Positions 46,879 through 57,099 of a DNA stretch of 64,000 nt are shown here, in pieces (position 1 is the first letter of the stretch; the number at the start of each line of letters is the position of its first letter). The notes beneath the pieces were generated by a model. It was given only the letters and a program-made list of their open reading frames with translations, had not been told where the DNA came from and did no database searches. Made by a program: the position numbers and the translations under genes. Source of the stretch: Cyprinodon diabolis (lineage: Eukaryota > Chordata > Actinopteri > Cyprinodontiformes > Cyprinodontidae). Location: the NCBI GenBank assembly GCA_030533445.1, contig CM060073.1:36349428-36413427 (forward strand). Direction: 5' to 3'.

Positions 46879-47960
46879 TAGTGGTGGGAATATATGAATT
46901 TGTTTAATCTAAATCAATCTCACTTTAATCTTAGAATTAATCTAGATTAAAATCCCTCATTTGAATTCTGCCAAAGAAATTAATGATATGTGTGTGCTAT
47001 AAGTCTTTGAACATCTTTATAGCTGCATCAATATTTTACATGTTTTCAGACGCAGGCAGAGTTTCAGGGTCAAACATCATTAATGATCCCTTAACTTTTG
47101 AAAAAGTTAATCAACAAGCATCGTTCTTTGCCACAATCCTTTTCCAAAATCAACACCTTTACTTTCTGTAGTGATCGATTGTTTCTCTGCAGCACAGCTG
47201 CGATTTAATTGATATACTCAATCAGCTGATTTTACTCATAAGCCGTTAGCTGTTTACTTTCGCTGTTCGTCTGTGAGTTATAGGCTGCATACCCCAACTT
47301 TGCACTTTTCTTCCATTCATGAATGAAGTTTTTCTACTTGTTACAGCTACTCTTGCAACCTAATAAGTTCCCAAAAATCAAAAAAAGGCCAGAGTAGTTT
47401 TTAGGAGAAGTTTTAGTAGGTTTTCGACTCATAAACAGCACTCACACAGTTTTCTGGTTTCAGAAAGTGTTCTGTTTACTTATAAAAATAACAGAAATAA
47501 TGTCAAAGTTGACTTACAAAAAATGTAAATATAAATGTTAATTGGTGGTAGAAAAACTGTTACACTTCTCACTGTTTCACCAAACAATCAGATAGACCAC
47601 AGCAGCTGTTTCTGCTTGTTGATCACAGCAGGAGGTGGCTTGACAATAACAATAGATCTACCATTCACATAACTTTAGATCTGTAACATTAATAATTTAG
47701 CAAAAAGGAAATTAATGTAATTCTTAAGAGGTTCCAACAGTGTGTCACATTCAATGTGGTAATTTCACTCTACCCCTACACAGGTTCGAAGACTGATTTG
47801 TTCTCGACCCCATTTATGCATCGGTTCTAGAATATCAAGGTGACAGTCATCATTAGTATAGACCCAGTTCCCAACCCAACTGTTAGAACACATTAACGGC
47901 AGTATTTTTCCTATCGTCCGATAAGTGTGATGTGTTAACGCCGAATATGGCCCACCACTA
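46879..47960. mobile_element. Probable hAT-type non-autonomous element (1082 bp)
   Basis: The left end TAGTGGTGGG and right end CCCACCACTA are perfect 10-bp inverted repeats. The right end is followed inward by GTTAACG-type words typical of such elements. The flanks TGTTAAAT and GTTCAAAC are similar but not an intact 8-bp duplication, so the copy is older. No transposase is visible. Confidence 0.6.
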
Positions 47961-48828
47961 GTTCAAACCAATTTATAAAGCAAATTCAAGAGATAAATAA
48001 AAAATGATTGTGCAAACTAATGTCTTTTTTTATATTTGCTCAATTGGGAACCGATAACCTTTAGTTATCTGATTCTTAACCTTTGATATAGCTAGTAGCT
48101 AACAAACATGACGGGACACCTTTTTTCGTAATAATTTGGTCATCAAAATGTCACAAGCATATGCAGAAATACATGAATGCTATTGGTATATTAGTGAATA
48201 AATCTTAAGTGATTTTTTTTTACTTTTTATAAACAACAGCTCAAAACATGTCTGCATGGCATACCATGCAACTATCTTGTTAACTTATCTTTTCACAACA
48301 GTAAACACATATTATCAAAAATCATTAGAGAGAAAGATTATTTAACTTATAAGCCTGTCCCTTAATGTACCAGAACTCTACCTCTGCTGATCTCCATATT
48401 GGAATAGCTTTAATTCTCCAGGTTTAGTAGCTTAGTATAGCAGGCTCACAGCCGGGTTCTTTGTTCTAAGGAGCTTCACACCTCCAGTCTCTTCAGGGAT
48501 CTGAAAGCTCCTGAAACTCACATAGAAATGCTGCAAATGGCCACCAGGTCCACTCAACCTTTGGTCAGTCTGGAGTTTCTAGTCCCTTGGCATGGGGTCA
48601 TGATGACGCCTCTTCAAATAAGATCCCCATGGGAGACTAAAGGAAAAGAGACAGGAGTCCTATCAGTTTGGTGTTTTTCAAAACCCTTGGGTGGCAGGAT
48701 TGCATGTTCTCTGGAAGTGTCATGGAGGTTTATGGGCTGGTGACGTGTTGCATCAGCTAGAGAGCCCCAACAGCAGGCAAACCTTCATCCTGCTAATCTA
48801 GAGGTTATGTTAAATATCAGCATGGACA
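47961..48828. other. Non-coding region
   Basis: 48360-48790 is less AT-rich and not recognised. The 71-aa frame at 48528-48743 has no domain. Confidence 0.45.
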
Positions 48829-48830
48829 TA

Positions 48831-49901
48831 CACTCACCGGCCACTTTATTAGGTACCCCATGCTAGTAACGGGTTGGACCCCTTTTGCCTTCAGAACTGC
48901 CTCAATTCTTCGTGGCATAGATTCAACAAGGTGCTGGAAGCATTCCTCAGGGAGTCTGGTCCATATTGACATGATGGCATCACACAGTTGCCGCAGATTT
49001 GTCGGCTGCACATCCATGATGCAAATCTCCCGTTCCACCACGTCCCAAAGATGCTCTATTGGATTGAGATCTGGTGACTGTTGAGGCCATTTGAGTACAG
49101 TGAACTCATTGTCATGTTCAAGAAACCAGTCTGAGATGATTACAGCTTTATGACACGGCGCATTATCCTGCTGAAAGTAGCCATCAGAAGTTAGGTACAA
49201 TGTGGTCATAAAGGGATGGACATGGTCAGCAACAATACTCAGGTAGGCTGTGGCATTGCAACGATGCTCATTTGGTATCAAGGGGCCCAAAGAGTGCCAA
49301 GAAAATATTTCCCACACCATGACAACACCACCACCAGCCTGAACCGTTGATACAAGGCAGGATGGATCCATGCTTTCATGGTGAGACGCCAAATTCTGAC
49401 CCTACCATCCGAATGTTGCAGCAGAAATCGAGACTCATCAGACCAGGCAACGTTTTTCCAATCTTCTATTGTCCAATTTCGATGAGCTTGTGCAAGTTGT
49501 AGCCTCAGTTTCCTGTTCTTAGCTGAAAAGAGTGGCACCCGGTGTGGTCTTATGCTGCTGTAGCCCATCTGCCTCAAAGTTCGACGTACTGTGCGTTCAG
49601 AGATGCTCTTCTGCTCACCTTGGTTGTAACGGGTGGTTATTTGAGTCACTGTTGCCCTTCTATCAGCTCGAACCAGTCTGGCCATTCTCCTCTGACCTCT
49701 GGCATCAACAAGGCATTTCCGCCCTCAGAACTGCCGCTCACTGGATGTTTTTTCTTTTTTGGACCATTCTCTGTAAACCCTAGAGATGGTTGCGCGTGAA
49801 AATCCCAGTAAATCAGCAGTTTCTGAAATACTCAGACCAGCCCTTCTGGCACCAACAATCATGCCACGTTCAAAGTCACTCAAATTACCTTTCTTCCCCA
49901 T
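48831..49901 (-). pseudogene. Tc1-like transposase pseudogene, DD36E
   Basis: The start is ATG at 49901-49899 (MGKKGNLSDFERGMIVGARR). The frame has a TGA at 49727-49725 about 58 codons in, resumes through 49685-49390 (paired-like HTH end and first catalytic Asp in WSDESRF), then shifts frame near 49370-49390. The second frame carries the second Asp (FQQDNAPCH) and the Glu ([11 protein letters not shown]). There are 36 residues between second Asp and Glu, against 34 in the transposase at 33293, so this belongs to a different Tc1/mariner branch. The reading frame runs through the left inverted repeat to a stop at 48819-48817 just outside the element. Confidence 0.9.
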
Positions 49902-50049
49902 ACTGATGCTCGGTTTAAACTGCAGGAGATTGTCTTGACCATGTCTACATGCCTAAATGAACTGAGTTGCCGCCATGTGATTGACTGTTTAGAAATTAAG
50001 TGTTAACGAGCAGTTGGACAGGTGTACCTAATAAAGTGGCCGATGAGTG
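48831..50049 (-). mobile_element. Tc1-like transposon with DD36E transposase (1219 bp)
   Basis: The ends are CACTCACCGGCCACTTTATT... on the left and CACTCATCGGCCACTTTATT... (complement) on the right: 29 bp with two mismatches. TA flanks both sides (48829-48830, 50050-50051). The transposase is on the minus strand and needs only one stop and one frameshift to be explained, so the insertion is fairly young but inactive. Confidence 0.93.
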
Positions 50050-50051
50050 TA

Positions 50052-50368
50052 GGTTCTTATTGTCCAAAATTAATATCATGGTTTATGGCAAAACACTGAC
50101 CTCTCCAAACCTTCCTCATTATTTTCCTGTAATATCTGCAGAAGTGTCTTTTTATCTTTTCAGTGTCTGCGCCACATGAAGGAACTGACCATATATAAAA
50201 GACGTTACTCTCCTGTAATCCATTTCATGACTAGCCTTAGCCTTACAGTAAGTAACCTGATAGAGTCAAATAAGTTAACTTTTTTTAAGAAAAACTACCT
50301 GTCCAGGGAAACAAAAGTCTTTGATGAGTGATTGTGTGTGTTTCTGAAACATGTAAACATAAATTTAA

Positions 50369-50371
<3 letters not shown>
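50052..50371. other. AT-rich spacer
   Basis: Nothing recognised. Confidence 0.5.

Positions 50372-50419
<48 letters not shown>
50372..50419. repeat. (TA)n microsatellite
   Basis: About 24 TA units, immediately left of the probable LINE tail at 50420. Confidence 0.95.
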
Positions 50420-50421
<2 letters not shown>

Positions 50422-50570
50422 CAGCAGATTCCAGGTAAAACATCAGAGGTCTCTGTCCAGAAGAGCGCAGTCCTAGGAACAGCTAAGATGCTGCGCAGAA
50501 CCCTCAACCCTCAAACTCCCAGGACCCGAGCTTGAGGATGACACATACCATCCCACGAGGGGTGAGAAAA
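50420..50570 (+). mobile_element. Probable retrotransposon ORF C-terminus and 3' tail
   Basis: The plus frame reads LQQIPGKTSEVSV, QKSAVLGTAKMLRRTLN, then RTRA and a stop at about 50533-50535. It is followed by CCCACGAGGGGTGAG and a T/TA/GA simple-repeat tail. I recognise this as a recurrent C-terminal tail of a fish non-LTR element, but I cannot assign the clade. Only about 40 residues are present. Confidence 0.45.
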
Positions 50571-50598
50571 CAGTTTTTTTTTTTTTAGTTTTTTTTTT

Positions 50599-50637
<39 letters not shown>

Positions 50638-50638
50638 C
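50570..50638. repeat. T-rich (TA)n(GA)n compound repeat
   Basis: Poly-T, then TA, then GA repeats directly after the probable LINE tail. Confidence 0.9.
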
Positions 50639-52630
50639 AAAAAAAATTAGGGTTAAGAAGTCATTTAAAACAAGATGCCACATTCTACAGAGCCACCCTG
50701 ATGTTTTAGTTTCATAACTGTTAAAAAAAGATGCTGATATTTTACAGCAGACTAAAAATTATAATCAGAATTTAAGTAGAAGCACTTAAGTGCGCTGGTA
50801 TTCACACATCTTCTGATTTTAATCCTCCTAAGTTGAAAAATCACAAAATAAGTATCTTGATTATGATTTCACTTTTTGGCACCTTGTTAAGCACCAACGC
50901 TCCGATTTAGTGTTCATAAATGCATCGATAAAGATGTCCTCTTTTAGGAACGTTCAGCAGCCTTGTGGTCTTATAATCAATCTGTCCATCTTTACATTAA
51001 TCTAAATTTTAAATACAGAAGTAAAAACAGTTATTATAAGCAAAAAACCCAAACAAAGCTAAAATAAAGATGTAAAATTAAAGAAAAACCGCATGCTACT
51101 TCATATGAGACAAGATATGATTATTTCTATTGTGTTAAGACTGAACAATAGCACTCTGGCATCAGAGTACTATAGTAGCACTCTGAGAAAACTTTAAACA
51201 TGAATTGGTAAAATCATTGAAATTGCTGCCTATTTTTTATAAAAGATGATAAAAAGTTTTTGCAAATGACAGGACATTTTGTTCTTTAATAAACCCATTT
51301 TAGGTCTATTTGGATGGATTTCAACAATAAATAAATGAGTAAGTAAATAAATAAATCTGAAAATAAATTTTAAATATTAACTGAAGATAAGCATTTTTTA
51401 AATATTTACATTTACTTCATTTACATTTACTTAGATTTCCTTTTTGTTTTGAGCTTGATGTTGAAGATTAAACTTCAGTCTTGTTTGCAGATAATGACCT
51501 TCTATTGACTTGCTATTGTTTATTCTGATGCGATATACTGTGTGCATGTTCCCTTTTTTGCAAGCAACTTGGATCTGCTTTCCCATCTCTTACATGGCTC
51601 CACTCAACTCCTGTTCTTGGTTACCACTGGGAAGGACAAGTCCTGGCTGTCCTGGCTCTTGACAGAGGAGATAAATCACTTAACACACCGGAGGATAGCC
51701 TTACAGTCTGCAAGCTGGGAACTTCATTATCCCGCCCCTGCCACACATTACCATGCAGATTGTCACTGATTGGACTGACTATGTGGTGTATGCAGCCTAC
51801 TTCTGTCACCACCAGAGGAGCCAGTTTTGAGATGGTATGAAGAATAAAATAATAGAATTAAATGGCATGTTAAGAAAACAGGAAAGAGTGATAGACATTC
51901 AGTAGTATGCTAAAATTGGGAGATCTTTAGAGGAAGTAGGAATTTTTATCAATTTCACCCAAGTTCTTGCATGTTTAGTCTAACGGTGCTATAACAAAGC
52001 AGTTTGTGCTGACACTGCAGTGCTAAGTTAGGCAATAATTTCTCTCTGTAAATTCTGCAGTGATGTAATTTCCTCAAGCAGACAATTCTTGGGAAACAGG
52101 ATTTCTACTCACTGGTCTTCATCAACACAGTGGTAACACCTTGTAGTTTGGCAAACTTTTTCATTCCCACAAATCAACTACCCTCATGAGTACTGGAGAA
52201 TCAGTACATTAGTAAATATTTTAAAGGCTTCCTTTTTCTCATTCAGTGAATGCACATGTTTTGCATTCTTTGTCATATATCAATGAGCTATAGTGAGTAG
52301 AAAAGATCAGAGGAAGGCAGTAGACCATTAAAAAAAAGCTTAAAGATAAGTATACTACATTAATTTAATAACATGAATTATAGTAGTGTTGCTTATTTTC
52401 AGTTTGAATATATGCCTTAGTGGTAATCTTGGTTGCCTGTTGCCTAACTGTAAACAGAGGAGACAAAGGAAAACAGCTCGAGAAATCAAGAGAGACCTAG
52501 TGATGATATCCACGATATTAGTTTTAGCACAACTTTAACAGGATAATACCCAGATTGAAATAACTAGGGAAAAAGCTAGTTGACAAACTAAATTATCAGG
52601 AACGGAATTGTGTTTATATTGATTCATTAC
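50639..52630. other. Non-coding region
   Basis: AT-rich DNA with no recognised repeat. 51540-51840 is less AT-rich with a 75-aa frame that shows no domain. Confidence 0.5.
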
Positions 52631-52840
52631 CTCTGTGTCACGATTTTCTTAAGAGATCTGACCCACATGCAGTAAACCACTCAGAGAACCAGGGTAAAAG
52701 TTTTAACAGGTTTATTGATAAGGTCAGTGGGGGTTGGATTCAGGAAACTCTGTGTGCTGGTGAACCGGAACTGGAAAAGGGAAGGGAAGTATCAGCGGTT
52801 AGTTCAGGATCCGTGGGAACTTTGAGCGATGGCTGGAGAG

Positions 52841-53878
52841 CAGTGTTGGGCACGTTACTTTGAAAAAGTAATTAGTTATAGTTACTAGTTACTTCTCCCA
52901 AAAAGTAACTGAGTTACTAACTGAGTTACTCCACAATAAAATTAACTAGTTACTAGTAAAAGTAACTATCTGGGGAGTATATGAAATTAATAATTGGGGA
53001 TGTCTAATTCTGAAATCCTGTGTGTTTGGGTTGTTATAGATACTGTAACATCTATCTATATACTCTGTGTGTGACATAAAATATGGATCTCATTCCCTGC
53101 CACAAAGGCCATCAAATAATGTTTAAAATAAAAAATACAGTAGGTTGAAAAGTCAGAGCATCCATCCATCCATCCATCCATCCGGATTTCTCCCTTTCTT
53201 CATATAGGCTATCATTTGATCGTTCACGCTCTCCATAGTTCTTCTGTGGCGCGAGCACAGGGCGACTGTTGCGCGCCTTTAGCGAGCATGCGCGTTTCCT
53301 GTCGCTTGCGCGGTGACTCTTGCCACCTGTGCGGAGATGCAGAGGAAACCGTTATGTGGTCGGGAAACGCAGCTCGACGTAACACCGATATTTCCATGTG
53401 GAAAACGCTGTTTTGCTGCTGGAGTCATCCTCACTCTCCATCTCTCTGTGTGTGCTGTACGTTAACAGCCGCCAGCGGAAACACCCACCTACCCAACTGA
53501 CAGACGGAATCTCACTATACATCAGCCATTCTCATCCTCCCCTCTCTCATGACAAGGCGCGCACCTCTGGATGACCTAAAAAATTATCTTTAATATCTCT
53601 TAAACAAAAGTAGCACAAACAATATTTTTTCTGCACAAATCTGCGCTAACGTTGCACTAACCATTCAGTCTATTTGCAGAGTTTTTTGACCCTGGGTGGG
53701 GTGTCAGCTTCACGCAGCTGCGCATGAGTCCTATCATGAAAAAAGGTTCATTGTGCGACCTGAGTAACGCGCAGTAACGGGGTGTCTGCAATTGTAACTG
53801 CGTTATAGTTACAGTCAAAGTAATTAGTTAGATTACTCGTTACTAAAACAAGGTAACGGCGTTAGTAACCCATCACTG
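52841..53878. mobile_element. hAT-type element (1038 bp) nested in the solo LTR
   Basis: The ends are CAGTGTTGGGCACGTTACT and, complemented on the right, CAGTGATGGGTTACTAACG. A perfect 8-bp duplication CTGGAGAG flanks it (52833-52840 and 53879-53886). Both ends are dense in GTTACT/AGTAAC words (subterminal repeats). The centre (about 53215-53520) is CpG-rich, with no transposase. Confidence 0.92.
53159..53183. repeat. (CATC)n microsatellite
   Basis: Six CATC units within the nested hAT-type element. Confidence 0.9.
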
Positions 53879-54333
53879 CTGGAGAGACAGAGAAAATGGG
53901 ACTCACGTCAGTGGAGAAGACTTTCTTCCCCAGAATAAGTGTGGGTTTATCCTGAGGTAGAGACTTGTTGGAGGGCGGACAGGTTTAGACTTGGTTGGAA
54001 TCTGGGGACCTATTGGGCGGACTGTCACTTGGAAATCCAGGATGACGTGAACGGAACTTGTGGAGTTTAATCCCCTGCTCAGTGTGAGACTCAAACAATC
54101 CTTCCAGGGGAAGAAGGCCAAACATCCAGCTTGCAGGAATGCTTCCTGTCGAAAATGCAAAGACAAAAACAAGGTTAGGCTCAGTGAAAACAAAGACTTA
54201 GTTAGACTCAGCTAAACTCGGCTCTGCCTGAGTACCCAAAACTGGCAAACACTCTGGCGTCGAGGTAGTGACAGTCCACCGCTCAAATAGCCCTCAGTAA
54301 TTAGCCAACTAGCCGCAGGTGTGAGGGAGAAAC

Positions 54334-54591
54334 AACGAGAACAGGGCACCACCCAGTTGTGGAGGGAGAGAACAATACAAAAACACAAACAACACAAACT
54401 GGATTCCTAACACTCTGCCATGGAGGTTATGGTTTTAAAAGAGTTTGTGAGGTGGTCCGTCTAACGAGAACAGGGCGCCACCCGGTGGTGGAGGGAGAGA
54501 ACAACACAAAAAGACAACCCACACAAACTGGATTCCTAACACTCTGCCATGGAGGTTATGGTTTTAAGAGAGTTTGTGAGTTGGTCCGTCT
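54334..54591. repeat. 129-bp tandem duplication across the LTR/flank junction
   Basis: 54334-54462 and 54463-54591 are about 90% identical. Each contains the last about 79 bp of the LTR (ACAAACTGGATTCCTAACA), the CTCTG target site and about 50 bp of flank (GCCATGGAGGTTATGGTTTT). Confidence 0.92.
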
Positions 54592-55090
54592 GTCTGTGTA
54601 CAGGATAACATAAAAAGTTATGGAAGGATTTTAATGAAAACTTTATCAGAGGTGTCCCTCATGCCAATGAACATCTATTAAATTTTGGTGACAATCCATA
54701 TCATAATCGGGAAACTGGAATTTTCCAGAAGATTCTTTAACATTGTGTGACGGTGACCGGAACAAGCAGTTCCACACTAAATCCGAGGGTGACAGCAGTG
54801 ACGATTGACAGCCTCAGCATCAGTCTCAAAAAGTCGCGTATTGTTGTATTTTACGGAAGACAAAAACACAAGAAAAGGGAACATTGTTGGTTTGGTAAAC
54901 AGATCAATTAAAACCTTGTATGGATTTTATGGAGCTTTTTTAATAGAGGTGTGCTTCATTCAAAGGAACAATTAAAATATGGTAATTTAGATCATGTGTG
55001 AGATTTAGATATAGGTACAGTATATGTCACATTTTGAGGCAAAATTTCTTTTCCAGTGCAGGTCTGTGCTCTGAGTGCTTTTCTAGTTTA
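54592..55090 (+). repeat. Possible dispersed repeat body
   Basis: GTTATGGAAGGATTTTAATG, TGGTGACAATCC and the end GGTCTGTGCTCTGAGTGC resemble a repeat seen widely in animal genomes. The flank GCCATGGAGGTTATGG to its left would be its start. The ends could not be verified. Confidence 0.35.
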
Positions 55091-55269
55091 ATTATAATTT
55101 CCTAGCTTAGATTTTTAGATATACCATTTTAATTGTATTTTACTTATAGCCTGTGGTATTATTTTATTGAATCAAACTTTGAAAAAAGTCCTAGAGGTTA
55201 GCAAGTATGTTAAGATAATATTTTATTTATATATATATGTTACTCAATAATCATTGGAGTCACTAATTA

Positions 55270-55965
55270 TATTCTCATAGCCTCAGATAACTGACTTGGA
55301 CTTCTCCTGTAAGATCTCAGTACTGGATTTGATAAACTTGATCATGGTATTCTTTTAGAAAGGCTTTCAATTTTTGTGAAAATAAGAAAACAGCACTACG
55401 CTGGTTTAAATCGTATTTATGTGACAGAACTCAGTTTGTTCACATCAATGATAAATCTTTGTCATGCTCCCGGGTTATCTGTGGAGTACCACAGGGATCA
55501 GTGCTAGGACCAATTGTCTTTACTATATATATGCTCCTAATCGGTAGTATTATCAGACACCATGGGATTAATTTTCAAAGCTAAATTTTTCCATAAATTC
55601 TGATTAAACTAAACTCTTACCTAGACTACAGGCATGTCTTGAAGACATTTAAACCTAGAATACTTTATTCTTCTGAATGCAGGCTAAACAAAAGTTAGTG
55701 TCTCTAAAAAAGATACTGATTAGTCAGTCACTTCATACAGGTGGGATTAAATTGATCTCAGATTATAAAGTAAAAAATCTTGGTGATATTTTTCATCAGG
55801 ACCTGTCATTTAAATTCCATATCAAAGAGGTTTCTAGAGTTTCCTTCTTTCATATGTGGAATATTGCAAAAAAAAAATAGAAATATCCTGTTGATGCTGA
55901 CAAACTAGTCCATGCATTTGTTACTTCAAGGCTGGACTATTGTAACTAAACAACGATATATTTTA
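55270..55965 (+). pseudogene. L2-type LINE RT relic
   Basis: Plus-strand RT fragments occur in order. DLINLDHGILLERL, ALRWFKSYLCDRTQF and CSRVICGVPQGSVLGP lie at about 55320-55520. VKNLGDIFHQDLSFKFHIKE, HMWNIAKK and DKLVHAFVTSRLDYCN lie at 55765-55950. The YADD segment that should follow the CGVPQGS block is missing or unreadable (about 55560-55630). There are many stops and frame changes. It is the same clade as 39801-41250, in the opposite orientation, and carries neither 5' nor 3' end. Confidence 0.82.
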
Positions 55966-56009
55966 TGTTAAAACTGAGCCCCCATTATTTTTATAAATGT
56001 TAGTCAAAA

Positions 56010-56710
56010 TATTTTTTTAAGTATCTAAAACTGTATTTTTGATAGGCATTATCAAAATTTTGATATCTGAAATTCCAATTCAACTAGTCATGAATCAATA
56101 GTTGATATCTGTAACAATATTTCTACTAGTAGAAACATATTGTCAATAATTATATGTCAATAATTTGATTTCTGGATATCTAGAATGTTCATATTCATTT
56201 TTGATATCTAAAATAGTAATTTTGACTAGTAGTAACTATTACTGAGATCTGAAATTAGAATTAATCCTCATCAGAATTCAGATTTACATAGGAAGAATGT
56301 TTATTTTAGATATCTGGAAGTAAAACCCAGTACACAGGAATGAGAAATGTGACATCATTTGTACTGGTTAGAATAAACTTTAAGATAACCGAAATGTTTA
56401 TTTATTAAATGTTAATTTTAACTAGTTACAAATGCATTTGAGACTTCTGAAATATATATTCAGTCTACCTGAATATATGTTTAAAAGATAAATTTCGAAT
56501 AAATGTCAAAAGGGCCACTTAAAATTTGTAACGATTTCTAGGTATCTGAAAGTTTATTCTCACGAGTACAATTATATTTTCTGCATTCTGAAATGTAAGT
56601 CTTGCTGGCAAAAATCTATAGAGTTCTGAGTGGGAGGGTAGTTTTGACCACGAAGAATCTTATTATAGAAATCAACAAATTGAACAATTGACAACACTAA
56701 TAAATGTCAA
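56010..56710. repeat. Degenerate interspersed ATATCT / CTAGT repeat
   Basis: Words such as TGATATCTGAAATT, GGATATCTAGAATG, GATATCTAAAATAG, AGATATCTGGAAG and AGGTATCTGAAAG alternate with ACTAGTCATGA, CTACTAGTAG, TTGACTAGTAGTAA and ACTAGTTACAA. The spacing is roughly 40-60 bp, with about a dozen units. Both cores are self-complementary, so each unit can fold. Confidence 0.7.
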
Positions 56711-56920
56711 AGCGGCCTGCCATACACTCTGTCCTACTAACTTTATACGCAATGTTTGACTCTAAAACCCTATGTTTTACTTTGAAACTTTGTCTCTTTT
56801 CCTGTCAGACCCATGAAATTGCTGCTGAATTGCTGCATAGTTCGACTAACATTGACCTAGGTTCATCTCAGTCAGACCCTTGCGTAAAATTGTGTTGGGT
56901 GTGATCATCCCCATTGATTT

Positions 56921-57099
56921 TCTTTTTTTTTTTCGTTTTATCAAACAGAAAGGCTGACAAGAGAGGGGGTATGAGACAGAGAAAGAGACATGCAGGAAAG
57001 GACCACAGGTCGGATTCAAACCCAGGTCGCCCCCATCGAGGACTAAGGCCTCCGTACATGGGTCATGCATGCTAACCACTGCCCCACCTGCACGCCCCA
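56921..57099 (-). mobile_element. tRNA-derived SINE of a second family
   Basis: Read on the minus strand: GGTGGGGCAGTGGTTAGCAT (A-box-like), GGGTTTGAATCCGACC (B-box-like, complement of 57008-57023), a TTTCCTGCATGTCTCTTTCT body and an A-rich 3' tail at 56921-56935. It differs from the 4735/17946 family in head and body. Confidence 0.8.

Larger units (their letters stand above)
52636..54412 (-). repeat. Solo chromovirus LTR, minus orientation, split by a hAT-type element
   Basis: Read on the minus strand it starts TGTTAGGAATCCAG (at 54412) and ends AAAATCGTGACA (at 52636). A perfect 5-bp duplication CTCTG flanks it (52631-52635 and 54413-54417), as expected for a gypsy element. Removing the 1038-bp insertion and its 8-bp duplication leaves 731 bp, against 725 bp for the LTR at 3699-4423. 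The terminal 75 bp match that LTR (AATAAA..GTTAAA..ACTTTTAC..TCTTAA..TGACA). No internal sequence remains, so it arose by LTR-LTR recombination. Confidence 0.9.

Noticed and set aside
46871..47968. 8-bp target duplication for the TAGTGGTGGG element
   Set aside because: TGTTAAAT and GTTCAAAC differ at several positions without a gap, so the duplication is not claimed.
50185..50205. TATA-box promoter (ATATATAAAAG)
   Set aside because: TATA-like words are abundant in this AT-rich DNA and no gene follows.
54541..54546. Second LTR end with CTCTG target site
   Set aside because: It is the copied junction of the 129-bp tandem duplication and not an independent insertion.
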